A stretch of 64,000 nucleotides of DNA from UBA5359 sp002410925 [NCBI: bacterium UBP13_UBA5359] (GTDB taxonomy: Bacteria; UBP13; UBA5359). The stretch spans positions 188,381 through 252,380 of the forward strand of contig DHPR01000012.1 of assembly GCA_002410925.1 (NCBI GenBank), written 5' to 3'. The notes beneath the pieces were generated by a model that was given only the letters and a program-made list of their open reading frames with translations, did not search any database and was not told the origin of the DNA. The translations under genes were made by a program, and so were the position numbers. Of this stretch, positions 26,657 through 34,377 are shown piece by piece; position 1 is the first letter of the stretch, and each line of letters opens with the position of its first letter.

Positions 26657-26808
26657 ATTTTGATAAGTAACTTACATTTTGGGCTTGGGAACGTTCGTTT
26701 TGATCTCCGCTACCCTTTTACCCCTTGGAATATACCTTTCATAACCGGGCTATCGCTTCAAACTTTTCAGTCACAACCATTTTCCGAGGATATAATAGCA
26801 AAAGCGGG

Positions 26809-27528
26809 CTATCCAGGCAAACCGCTTTGCCAGCTATCCTGGCTCAACATCTTCTCCTCATGCCGCACTTCTTCCCGCCAATCGGAACGGCTGAACCGCT
26901 GCAGCAGCCGGTAATGCAAAAATGACCAGGCCCGATGCAGCAGATTGCCGATGAACAAAGCTGTGACTATAACAGCCAGAGAAAACAGCCAAAAAGATAC
27001 GTCAGAGGATACACCTTCACCCGGTCTTTTCAAGCTGTAGAGGCTGTCATTGGAAGTGAAGAAGCTCCAGTCCAACCTTTGTCGCAAGAGAATAAAGACC
27101 GCCACATAGCCCAATAATATCAATGAGCCGCACCAGGCGATATAATCGCAGCTCAACTCCAGCAGTCCACCGGACAGCAAAACGTTTTTGTTCCGCCGGC
27201 ATCCCTCCCGCTTGGCTAAAGCGGCCAGGGCGCCAATCACGCCGCAGATCAGCATCGGCAGAATGAAGAAAGCCGCCGGGAAAGATGCCCGAGCGCTCGT
27301 TCCGGCTGCAAGACCGCTCTCCGTTTTCGCGAGAGCTTGCAAATAACCTGTTCCGTGCATGGCTAACGATTGCACCCCGCTGCCTATAAACGAGAGCAGC
27401 AGCAACAGCCCCAAGCAGGCATAGATAAGCACTATCATCAACACTCCGGCAGCAAAGCCGGTTTGCAACGTGGTTCGCATATCTGTGCCCCTGGAGATGA
27501 TATCGTATATGTGGCTATGCTCCAGCAT
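26809..27528 (-). CDS. Four-helix membrane protein of unknown function
   Basis: The 239-residue protein has predicted membrane spans at ~27-48, ~85-108, ~133-148 and ~183-200 (for example LMIVLIYACLGLLLLLSFIG and ALFIGNLLHRAW). The N-terminus and the basic C-terminal tail are probably cytosolic. The layout resembles Yip1-type small integral membrane proteins, but no defining motif is visible. ATG 27528 has GAGGT 6 nt upstream. Its gene neighbours are secreted proteins and it lies between an esterase and an FG-GAP protein. I do not assign a function. Confidence 0.6.
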   Translation of the reverse strand: MLEHSHIYDIISRGTDMRTTLQTGFAAGVLMIVLIYACLGLLLLLSFIGSGVQSLAMHGTGYLQALAKTESGLAAGTSARASFPAAFFILPMLICGVIGALAALAKREGCRRNKNVLLSGGLLELSCDYIAWCGSLILLGYVAVFILLRQRLDWSFFTSNDSLYSLKRPGEGVSSDVSFWLFSLAVIVTALFIGNLLHRAWSFLHYRLLQRFSRSDWREEVRHEEKMLSQDSWQSGLPG

Positions 27529-27616
27529 GTTCGTACCTCAAACAGCATAATGATCGGAATTTTAATATTGCTGTTTGTTATTATACTCCCTTTGCAGCCA
27601 GGCAACAAAGTATGAA

Positions 27617-27653
27617 AGCTTGGGGTCAGTCTGTAACCTCCTGACCCCAAGCT
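27617..27653. repeat. Inverted repeat sharing its core with the 47.05-kb hairpin
   Basis: AGCTTGGGGTCAG (27617-27629) pairs perfectly with CTGACCCCAAGCT (27641-27653) around an 11-nt loop. The core TTGGGGTCAG...CTCCTGACCCCAA is also present at 47053-47112. It sits just after the FG-GAP gene stop on the minus strand. It may be a REP-like dispersed element that also serves as a transcription stop. Confidence 0.6.
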
Positions 27654-27680
27654 CCGGGCACAAAAGCTCCATAGTTTTTC

Positions 27681-28892
27681 TTAATTGGTTGGGTTCTTAT
27701 ACCACCTACCGCCGCATATTATATCTATATCACCATCGTTATCTACATCGCCTACAGCATAGTAGCTGCCCAGGGAATTAGTGGTAATCTGTTTTTTAAC
27801 CCAGGAAGAGCCACTGCCGTTGTTCTTATACCAGAGACTGGCTGCACTATCTTTCCTGTAGCAGATTACATCATTGTAGCCATCAAGGTCTACATCCACA
27901 ACCACCGGCAATTGCCCCTCAAGGCCGATCGTTGAGAGAGTATCCATTAGAATCCTGCTGCTCCAGGATGTGCCGTTGCTTTTGTTCTTATACCAGCTGA
28001 GGTAGGATTTAACAAACGGCTTTCTTATACCTACTATCACATCCATATCGCCATCCCCATCCAGGTCGCCGACAGATATGGTCTCCATACAACTGTAAAT
28101 GCTGGTATCCAGTGTGTAGCAAGGCCAGTTGCCGGTATTGCTCTTGGGGTTCAGCAGCACAAACGTTGCGCCTGAGCCACCCAAAGAAGCACAGCTGGTT
28201 GCAGCTATATCAAGGTAACCATCGCTGTTGAAATCTGTCAACGCCATACCCTCTATATCGCAATAGGTGTTGGTGTAAAGGGTATAGTAGGACCAGTTGT
28301 TGCTCATGCTCCCGGGGTTAACATACCAGCGCACCTGATGGTTCTCTCCGCCTGCTATTATATCCGGGTAGCCGTCGTTGTTCATATCACCTATCTCTAT
28401 GGCCTCAACTCCATCCTCCGTGGCAGGCGTCAGGGTCCCTATATAGTAGAAACTCCACGTCCCCTGCGTGCCGGGGTTTATGGCAACGTATATAGAATCT
28501 CTCATGTTGGTAGGAACTTTCACTGCCGGATCCCAGCCTATGGTTCCTATTACCATATCCGGCAGGCCATCTCCATTGACGTCTCCTACTCTCTGCCCGT
28601 CTATAAAGGCTGCTATGTTGGCATGTCCTACCTGATAGCCGCCGTTCCAGACTTCCTGGTTCCAGCCGGTAGATATTGCCTGCCAGCTGCCCGCGCCTGT
28701 CCCGGGGTTTTTGTACCAGTAGTTTACAGAAAGGGAATCTACGTAGCCGTCGCTGTCTACATCCATCAGGACGCGCTTCATGCTGCCGCCGCCTATGCTT
28801 ACGCTGGCCCAGTCTGCGCAGACCGCTCCCGCAAGAAGCGCCATGAAAACTAGTGACAAAGCAACTCTAAAGCAGAACTCTCTTGCTTTCAT
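27681..28892 (-). CDS. Secreted FG-GAP/VCBS-repeat beta-propeller protein
   Basis: The 403-residue protein has a signal peptide (VALSLVFMALLAGAVCA) and seven calcium-binding DxDxDGxxD-type motifs: DVDSDGYVD, DVNGDGLPD, DMNNDGYPD, DFNSDGYLD, DLDGDGDMD, DVDLDGYND and DVDNDGDID. Each is followed by a strand such as WYKN, giving a seven-bladed propeller that covers the whole protein. There is no enzymatic motif, so adhesion, ligand binding or scaffolding at the surface is likely. AAGGAGG lies 8 nt before ATG 28892. A short relic with a DADNDGDIDG motif occurs in the intergenic region near 35.7 kb. Confidence 0.87.
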   Translation of the reverse strand: MKAREFCFRVALSLVFMALLAGAVCADWASVSIGGGSMKRVLMDVDSDGYVDSLSVNYWYKNPGTGAGSWQAISTGWNQEVWNGGYQVGHANIAAFIDGQRVGDVNGDGLPDMVIGTIGWDPAVKVPTNMRDSIYVAINPGTQGTWSFYYIGTLTPATEDGVEAIEIGDMNNDGYPDIIAGGENHQVRWYVNPGSMSNNWSYYTLYTNTYCDIEGMALTDFNSDGYLDIAATSCASLGGSGATFVLLNPKSNTGNWPCYTLDTSIYSCMETISVGDLDGDGDMDVIVGIRKPFVKSYLSWYKNKSNGTSWSSRILMDTLSTIGLEGQLPVVVDVDLDGYNDVICYRKDSAASLWYKNNGSGSSWVKKQITTNSLGSYYAVGDVDNDGDIDIICGGRWYKNPTN

Positions 28893-29144
28893 AACTGTTC
28901 CCTCCTTGTATTTTTTTGTTCTACTATAATACTTTATTTAGCGTATGTTCTTCAGCCTGCTGAAGGCATATCTCTTTGCTCTATTTTATACCCTCTATTG
29001 GCAGATTATTAACCTTTTTGATACCCTGTAAAATTACGCAAAAAGTTAAATATCAAAAGTAGTCAGAGGGTGCAAACTCTGGTCAGGAACGGAATCCTTA
29101 CGCTTGTGCCAGACAGCCATCTCAAGAGCCTGAGAAGCTTTGTA

Positions 29145-29218
29145 GAGGGTACGTGATGCCTCATTAAAAAATCTATTCAAGAGAGGGTACGATACCTCAC
29201 GTAAAAATCTACTCGAAG
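29145..29218 (+). repeat. Left end: two tandem copies of the terminal repeat
   Basis: Copies begin GAGGGTACG at 29145 and 29183 (38-bp period) and contain CCTCATTAAAAAATCTATTCAA and CCTCACGTAAAAATCTACTCGAA. The inverse of the same motif closes the element at 31299-31354. Confidence 0.75.
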
Positions 29219-29400
29219 GGTATGGCGGATTCCTCCTTTCCGGGGTTGTATTTATGGGCAGATATCTGCCATAGTCTTCGCAGCATAGCGTTTACATCTC
29301 GACGTAATTGGGCCGGCTTCAGAGCATCCCAGTTCCTGCGTTGCCATTTTGCAAGATAGTATTGAAAGCTCCAAGACCCATTGTTAAAATCTATTCCCAA
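29209..29400 (-). pseudogene. C-terminal fragment of an integrase-type transposase
   Basis: The open frame ends at 29209. The segment from about 29345 downstream reads WDALKPAQLRRDVNAMLRRL and then WQIS, which resembles the conserved C-terminal end of integrase-core transposases (NPAxLxRxIxxxxxxLW). Residues encoded upstream of 29350 (SWSFQYYLA) do not fit and probably belong to the inserted DNA. Its start, catalytic DDE domain and N-terminus are missing here; a matching N-terminus is at 30870-31231. Confidence 0.6.
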
Positions 29401-29799
29401 GCCTATCTCAAGCAGCTAAATACTATCGGCGATCACATACGGAAGAAACGGTTAGATATGGGGCTTTCCCTTCGCCAAGTAGCTAAACAAATCGGCGTCA
29501 ATAAATATACTATTATCGGTTGGGAAAAACACGGCTGGGTTCCCTACCTGCACCGCATACCAAAGATCATCGAATTCTTAGGCTATATACCTCCCACCAT
29601 TACCAAAGATATGAGCTTGGGCGGAAAGATCATGGCCTACCGCAAAATTACCGGAACATTGCAATCGCAACTTGCCAGACAGCTTGGGGTCGATGCCAGC
29701 GTCTTACGTAAGTGGGAAAGGAATAAGAGTGTTCTGCAGCAGAAGCGATTTCAAGAGGCCATAGATTCATTGCTTAGAAATGGCAACATGTCAACGTGA
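29362..29799 (+). CDS. Double helix-turn-helix (XRE-type) protein, probably 5'-truncated
   Basis: About 145 residues with two XRE-like helix-turn-helix units: HIRKKRLDMGLSLRQVAKQI with GVNKYTIIGWEKHG (~25-60), and IMAYRKITGTLQSQLARQLG with VDASVLRKWERNKS (~90-125). The linker contains YLHRIPKIIEFLGYIPP, a common signature of this family. No ribosome-binding site precedes the TTG at 29362, and upstream codons run into the transposase fragment, so the 5' end was probably lost at an insertion junction. It lies inside the decayed mobile element. A function as an element-linked regulator is possible but not shown. Confidence 0.55.
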   Translation: MKAPRPIVKIYSQAYLKQLNTIGDHIRKKRLDMGLSLRQVAKQIGVNKYTIIGWEKHGWVPYLHRIPKIIEFLGYIPPTITKDMSLGGKIMAYRKITGTLQSQLARQLGVDASVLRKWERNKSVLQQKRFQEAIDSLLRNGNMST

Positions 29800-30123
29800 A
29801 AGATACCCACCTACAATAGTATAACCTCCAGGCAAAATGGCATTTCCTCTATTAGAGGCATTATTAGAGTACTTATTTGAATATATTATTGATATTCCTA
29901 TAAGTAGAACAAAAATAACAGTGGAAAATATAGCTCTCTTAAAATACGCCTGAGCCATATTTAAATAATCAACTTTAAGATTGGTAGTCTTGAAATTATA
30001 CAGAGTACGATTAACTAAAGTGGTAATAACCTTTTTCTTATAAGAAGTATTCGAGGTATTCTTTGTTATAAAATCTTGAAGGCTCGGTTGATAATAATTT
30101 CTAACCTCAATAGCTTTAATCAT
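29791..30123 (-). pseudogene. C-terminal half of a split membrane protein
   Basis: The 110-codon frame begins MIKAIEVRNYY, has a Lys-rich middle (YKKKVITTLVNRTLYNFKTT), then LNMAQAYFKRAIFSTVIFVL, a membrane helix, and a Gly-rich tail. Its start overlaps the stop of the frame at 30116 by 8 nt. Joined together, the two give the layout of a small three- to four-helix membrane family (KxTILIGF helix, second helix pair, AQxYFKxA helix), so one frameshift has probably broken a single gene. Two coupled genes are the alternative. Confidence 0.5.
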
Positions 30124-30460
30124 AAACCATAACTGCTGTAGAGAGATACAACATAATAATCACTAATACTATCACCAAAAACACCAACATGAAAAATAGC
30201 CCTGACCGCATATAATCGTCACTTAGAACATCCTTACTAATCCTTAAGATAACTGCAGCCATAGCGCTTATAAATCCGATCAATATTGTTGATTTATTTT
30301 CAACGGCTTTCTTTCGATCTCGCTCACTATTATAAAAATCGAAAGCCATGTTGTTTAGTGCAAAATAAAAAGGGACAAAGTTACAAAGAGAATTCCCCAC
30401 TTTTGCAACGATAAAATCCTCACAAATGCAAAAGCCATTGCAGGCACCAGAATTAATCAC
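30116..30460 (-). pseudogene. N-terminal half of a split membrane protein, SLATT-like layout
   Basis: The frame has SERDRKKAVENKSTILIGFI followed by one or two membrane helices (ILIGFISAMAAVILRI; LFFMLVFLVIVLVIIMLYLS) and stops at MVYD. The EKKxxTILIGF start of the first helix is typical of SLATT-like and other small membrane proteins, some of which are effectors of nucleotide-signalling defence systems. The true start is uncertain; ATG 30349 (MAFDFYNSER) is more credible than the codon at 30460. AT-rich relative to the surroundings. Confidence 0.45.
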
Positions 30461-30486
30461 TATCCTTGTAGTTGAAAGACTTCAGG

Positions 30487-30742
30487 AGGTGAAAAAGGAG
30501 AATGCTTACAATGGCATAAGCTTGATCTGCTTATCTGCGATGAGTGGGGCTATATTCCATTGAAGAGAGACGGTTCCCAACTGCTGTTTGAGGTAATCTC
30601 AGACTGCTATGAAAGACATAGCGTCATCATTACCACCAACCTGGAGTTCAGCAAATGGGTCAACATCTTCTATGATGCCCAGATGACCGCCGCCCTGATT
30701 GACAGGCTGGTGCATCACAGCCATCTGCTGACATTCCACTAA
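30487..30742 (+). pseudogene. istB: istB remnant (IS21-family helper ATPase, C-terminal part)
   Basis: About 84 codons match the C-terminal third of IstB: WHKLDLLICDEWGYIPLK with the Walker B Asp-Glu, then LLFEVISDCYERHSVIITTN, then FSKWVNIFYDAQMTAALI and DRLVHHSHLLTFH. The Walker A half and IstA are absent. IstB normally loads the IstA transposase. The 5' break is near 30487, next to the divergent membrane-gene remnant. The stop codon at 30740-30742 touches a strong hairpin. Confidence 0.8.
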
Positions 30743-30777
30743 GGCCGTATCTCGCTCCCCAAGCGAGATACGGCCTT
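30741..30777. terminator. Strong hairpin after the istB remnant
   Basis: AAGGCCGTATCTCGCT (30741-30756) pairs perfectly with 30762-30777 around CCCCA; the 16-bp stem begins inside the istB stop codon. Only short T-runs follow. It is probably the original transcript end of the IS21-like element. Confidence 0.6.
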
Positions 30778-30869
30778 GCTTCCCTTCGCTTTCCTGCCAA
30801 AGTCATGTTTTTAGGGGTGCTTGCAATGGAGTTTCCCTTTTTATGCAGGGTTTTTTAAGTTCCGGAACG

Positions 30870-31231
30870 CTAGGTTTTCATTGTACCAAAAACAACCAAC
30901 TCACCGTCCTTTTCAAGTTTAGGGACGATAGTAGGCATAAAAGGAGCCAGGCACTTACCGCAGCAGTAGCCACAGACAGCCCAGACCTTGCGCAGTAGAT
31001 CGATGATATCGGGGTATATACTCTGGGCTTGGTCTTTCTGCGAATAGCAGAGGATCTCTTGCGAGCAGATTTAGGATCTTTACGAAGGACGTAAGCAGCA
31101 TAGGAACGATTATATCCTGTGAGATGGATAAAGCCGTCCAGAATAGCCTTCTTATCCCTTTCGGAGGCACGCTTGTATTCAGCTCTGGTTTCTCTGGTAA
31201 CGGCTTTACGTTCTTTCATGGTAAATGCCAT
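30870..31231 (-). pseudogene. N-terminal fragment of an integrase-type transposase, frameshifted
   Basis: ATG 31231 has GGAGG 6 nt upstream. The product starts MAFTMKERKAVTRETRAEYK and continues KKAILDGFIHLTGYNRSYAA, the helix-turn-helix N-terminus of a transposase group with a downstream integrase core. After RKTKPRVYTP the frame shifts by one: the continuation LLRKVWAVCGYCCGKCLAPF reads in a second frame and stops at 30870, just at a GGTACAATGAAAACC motif that resembles IS21-type ends. Only the first ~118 residues remain. The catalytic core is missing. Confidence 0.7.
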
Positions 31232-31298
31232 AGCTAACCTCCAGATTGCAGATTGTTCTACTTTACTTATACTAAGTAAGCCCTCGATCCGGAGAGTA

Positions 31299-31354
31299 TT
31301 TCAAGTAGATTTTTCATATGAGGCGATGCTATTTCGAGTAGATTTTTAATGAGG
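31299..31354 (-). repeat. Right end: two tandem copies of the terminal repeat, inverted
   Basis: TTTCAAGTAGATTTTTCATATGAGG (31299-31323) and TTTCGAGTAGATTTTTAATGAGG (31332-31354) have a 33-bp period and are the inverse complement of the units at 29158-29217. Confidence 0.75.
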
Positions 31355-31524
31355 CAATTCGCTCCTTCATAACCGGCCATACTGCTTACCTCTATTTTAG
31401 CTGCTCTTCGTTACTTTCAATTCCTCTGCGAAAGATTTTTGTTAGCTGAGAGGAAAAAAAGAGATTATGGAGAATATTACAAGGGAGGCTCTGGTCTGAC
31501 CATAAGACCAAAGGAGTAAAGAAT

Positions 31525-32589
31525 ATGAAGCTGCAAATTCTAACTATCAGGAAGGCTACAGTGGAATACCCCAGACATTCAGAAGCTTCCATAGTAGAGC
31601 TACCAAATGGCAGACTGCTTATGGCTTGGCAGGAGTATACCAAAAGTGAGCTTGGTGGAGCAGATCAGGCTCCCAATCGTATTGCAGCCATGGTATCAAC
31701 AGATGGGGGCTTGAGTTGGAGAGAGCATAGAGTTTTGGTGGAGCCAGAAAGTGGAGATGTGAACGTCTATAGCCCTAGTTTCCTGTATTTGCCCAATGGC
31801 GAATTATTGCTTTTCACTTTTCGCTATCAGGTTTTAGAGTTAGGTAAACAGCCCCAAACAACAGCTACTATCAGAAGATCAATCGATCATGGACAAACTT
31901 TCGCACAACCTCAGTTTGTCTGGATAAACAAGCCCTATGGCTGTGCCAGTTCCGTGCTGAAGTTGCTTTCGGGAGGCAGAATTATCATTCCTGTCACCAA
32001 ACAGACAGGGGCCACTAGGAGCAAGACGGACCATGGCCTTGCAGGCAGTATCTATAGTGATGATAGGGGAGCAACCTGGCATGAATGTGAAACTTGGGCA
32101 GATCTTCCCCTGCGGGGTGCCATGGAGCCCCATCTTGAAGAGCTTGTGGATGGCAAGCTCTTGATGGTGATGCGCACCCAGCTAGGCTCTATTTTTAAAT
32201 CGTATTCTCAAGATCAGGGAGCTACCTGGTCTTTGGCGCAAACTACAGGACTCATGTCACCAGAATCATGCCCAGAGCTTGTGCGCATACCGCAAACTAG
32301 GGAGTTGATGATTGTCTGGAATAATAGTCCCTATAATCCTAGTTGGGCAAGCCACTATGGGAAAAGAACCCCTTTGAGTATAGCTAGATCCCAAGATGAG
32401 GGGGAAACCTGGATTGATTTTCGGAAGATTGAGAATCACCCGTCTTTGGCCTATAGTAATCCTGCGTGCACTTTCCTTGAGAGTGGAAAAGGCATTTTAA
32501 CATATTGGGTAGCACGTTATAAGGAAAGCGGCTATATGGATAATAGCTTATTAGATCTGAAGGCAGCGATTTTTGGGCCAAAATGGTAG
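31525..32589 (+). CDS. Sialidase-fold (BNR/Asp-box) protein, cytoplasmic
   Basis: The 354-residue product without a signal peptide has a six-bladed sialidase-type propeller. It begins PRHSEASIVELPNGRLLMAW and has Asp-box motifs STDGGLSW, SIDHGQTF, SDDRGATW, SQDQGATW and SQDEGETW spaced along the chain. The Glu-containing strand RGAMEPHLEEL (~200) matches the acid/nucleophile region of exo-sialidases. AAGGAG lies 8 nt before the ATG. It is the first gene of a plus-strand set with an aldolase of the NanA/DapA family, so an intracellular exosialidase-like enzyme acting on imported oligosaccharides is a good guess. GH33 identity is not proven. Confidence 0.82.
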   Translation: MKLQILTIRKATVEYPRHSEASIVELPNGRLLMAWQEYTKSELGGADQAPNRIAAMVSTDGGLSWREHRVLVEPESGDVNVYSPSFLYLPNGELLLFTFRYQVLELGKQPQTTATIRRSIDHGQTFAQPQFVWINKPYGCASSVLKLLSGGRIIIPVTKQTGATRSKTDHGLAGSIYSDDRGATWHECETWADLPLRGAMEPHLEELVDGKLLMVMRTQLGSIFKSYSQDQGATWSLAQTTGLMSPESCPELVRIPQTRELMIVWNNSPYNPSWASHYGKRTPLSIARSQDEGETWIDFRKIENHPSLAYSNPACTFLESGKGILTYWVARYKESGYMDNSLLDLKAAIFGPKW

Positions 32590-32605
32590 CGAGGAGACAA
32601 GAGAA

Positions 32606-32944
32606 ATGAAATTTCCCAAGGTTGTGTTGGAACTCAATCCTACCGAACAAAATCCCAGAAAGTCTGAAGGTAACATGATTGAGCTTGAGAACGGGCGGCT
32701 GTTGTTTGCCTACAGTCACTTCTACGGTGGCGCTGCTGATGGACGTTTAATAATAGTGTGCGATCAGATTTTCAGAAAAGAAGGTCAAGAATATCGAATC
32801 GAAAGAAACTTTCTTTGGTTCAGTTCAGATGAGGGCACAACTGATGAGGAAGTTAAAGGGATAAGCCACTTAATTTCACGCCTTGAAGAAATAGAACCTG
32901 GCAGGTTCAACTCTCCTGGGAGGGAATTGATTTGGCGGAGATGA
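32606..32944 (+). pseudogene. Truncated and chimeric sialidase-fold gene
   Basis: ATG 32606 (GAGGAG 10 nt upstream) opens a 112-codon frame whose first ~45 residues match the first blade of the paralogue at 37339 (RKSEGNMIELENGRLLFAYS then HFYGG). The sequence then departs abruptly: the expected Asp-box strand is replaced by an unrelated charged stretch (DQIFRKEGQEYRIERNFLWF and DEGTTDEEVKGISHLISRLE). No Asp box remains. This looks like a deletion fusion between a sialidase gene and something else, followed by a new stop. It is probably inactive as a glycosidase. Confidence 0.6.
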
Positions 32945-33026
32945 GATTCACAGATGTTTATAGGTTGGAGGTGGCATTTGAAAAATCTCGACTGTTTGAT
33001 TTTAGAGCCTAAAGGAGGTGGAAGCT

Positions 33027-33467
33027 TTGATCTCCTGCACAGAGTTTATCCTCGCGTACAATGAACTTTTCAACTACTTATATGAGAAAGATGGGATGGC
33101 TGCCCTAGAGGAATTTTGGCGTACCATCTCTGACCAATATCTGGCCGGTTTAGATCAATTGGTAAGGGAGAAGGGAATAAGGGGTATGGAGGAATATTGG
33201 GGTAGGACACTGGAGGAAGAAGCTGCAGGCTATACCATAACATCAAGCGAATCTAGATTCACGATCAATATGTACAAGTGTCCTTCTGTGGGATTGCTCA
33301 ATAGAAAAGGAGTGGAAAAGTGCCCTCATTACTGTGATCATTGTGATGCATTATATAGACCTATTATGGAAAGATACGGTTTCAGCTATAAAATTGAATA
33401 CATAGATCGGAGCAGGGGAAGCTGTCGGGTAACGATTGAACCTGAGGAGGATAGAACTAATGTTTAA
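33027..33467 (+). CDS. Cys/His-rich protein, ATC-hydrolase-like family, copy A
   Basis: The product is 146 residues. AAAGGAGG lies 7 nt before TTG 33027, whereas the GTG at 33018 overlaps that site, so the TTG is preferred. A helical half (FNYLYEKDGMAALEEFWRTI; GIRGMEEYWGRTLEEEAAGY) precedes a beta segment and a Cys/His cluster: KCPSVGLLNRKG, then KCPHYCDHCDALYRPI, and a last Cys in RGSCRVTI. The architecture resembles L-2-amino-thiazoline-4-carboxylate hydrolase-like proteins. It is paralogous to 35061-35486. Its stop overlaps the aldolase ATG by 8 nt. Metal or sulfur chemistry on a sugar-acid intermediate is conceivable but not shown. Confidence 0.6.
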   Translation: MISCTEFILAYNELFNYLYEKDGMAALEEFWRTISDQYLAGLDQLVREKGIRGMEEYWGRTLEEEAAGYTITSSESRFTINMYKCPSVGLLNRKGVEKCPHYCDHCDALYRPIMERYGFSYKIEYIDRSRGSCRVTIEPEEDRTNV

Positions 33468-34374
33468 ACTTGAAGGGATAATTCCACCTATGGTCACCCC
33501 TCTAGACAGCCACAGGAAGGTTGACGAAAACTCCACTCGCAGGTTAGTTAATTTTATGCTAGAGTCAGGTGTAGAAGGATTATTTCTTCTGGGCACCATG
33601 GGAGAAGGACTGGCCTTGGCAACAGAAGAGAAGTTTCGACTAGTGGAAATTGTGATCGCTGAGGTTAGGGGCAGATGCCCTGTGATCGCTGGGGCCAGCG
33701 ATCCATCCTTGGAGCAAACTTTGGCCAATGCCAGGCAGTTGGAACGCCTGGGCGTGGACGCACTGGTTATCTTGCAGCCACCTTTTTTCAGGCTTCTTTC
33801 TGGACAGGATATTGAGCAATTTTTTCTTGCGATTGCAGACTTCACCACAAAGCCTATGGTGATCTATAACAACCCCTGTCTTACTGGCAACAGAATCCCT
33901 TTGGAAATCATGGAAAAGTTAATGGCTAATCCCAAGTTTGCCGGAGTTAAGGATTCATCAGGCGATTTTGATTACTTAACGTCTCTGCTAGCGCTTAAGA
34001 ATAAAATAAGAAAAGACTTCGGCCTCATGCAGGGCAACGAAACAGCATTAGCCCCTGCTCTTTTGGTGGGCGCTGACGGGATAGTGCCCGGTATCGGATC
34101 ATTGGCAACGAGATTTGTGAAAAGGCTTTATACTGCCGCTCGAGCAGGGGAGAGAGAGCAGGCATTGGCTCTTCAGCTAGAATTGAATCAGTTGTTTGGC
34201 GGTATCTACGGCCCTAATGTTTCAGACTGGCTCAGTGGCCATAAGGAGGCGCTTGCTTATTTGGGAATAGTGGATAATCCAGCCACTGTCTATTATCAGC
34301 CTCTATCAGAGGAGAAAAGAGCCAGGGTGCATTTTGCAGTTGAACGATGGCGAAGTTATTTATTGGAGGTGTGA
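33460..34374 (+). CDS. N-acetylneuraminate lyase/dihydrodipicolinate synthase-family aldolase
   Basis: The 304-residue product from ATG 33460 (GAGGAGG 9 nt upstream) is a standard-length member of the pyruvate-dependent aldolase family. Motifs: GIIPPMVTPLD at the start, FLLGTMGEG (the GTTGE pyruvate-carboxylate loop), the proton-relay Tyr in VIYNNP (~132) and the Schiff-base Lys in FAGVKDSSGD (~160). The GTMGE and adjacent residues do not discriminate sialate lyase from related keto-acid aldolases. With the sialidase-fold gene upstream and the FadR regulator downstream, cleavage of a sialate-like or 2-keto-3-deoxy sugar acid is likely. Confidence 0.87.
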   Translation: MFKLEGIIPPMVTPLDSHRKVDENSTRRLVNFMLESGVEGLFLLGTMGEGLALATEEKFRLVEIVIAEVRGRCPVIAGASDPSLEQTLANARQLERLGVDALVILQPPFFRLLSGQDIEQFFLAIADFTTKPMVIYNNPCLTGNRIPLEIMEKLMANPKFAGVKDSSGDFDYLTSLLALKNKIRKDFGLMQGNETALAPALLVGADGIVPGIGSLATRFVKRLYTAARAGEREQALALQLELNQLFGGIYGPNVSDWLSGHKEALAYLGIVDNPATVYYQPLSEEKRARVHFAVERWRSYLLEV

Positions 34375-34377
34375 GGG

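Larger units (their letters stand above)
29145..31354. mobile_element. Decayed insertion sequence bounded by duplicated inverted ends, interrupted by other genes
   Basis: Both ends carry two copies of a ~23-bp motif, CCTCATTAAAAATCTACTCGAA, pointing inward: plus-strand at 29158-29217 and minus-strand at 31354-31299. The C-terminus of an integrase-type transposase lies next to the left end and the N-terminus next to the right end, in matching minus orientation. Between them sit ~1.4 kb of foreign material: an XRE gene, a split membrane gene and the 3' end of an istB. This fits an element split by an IS21-like insertion that itself decayed. Confidence 0.7.
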
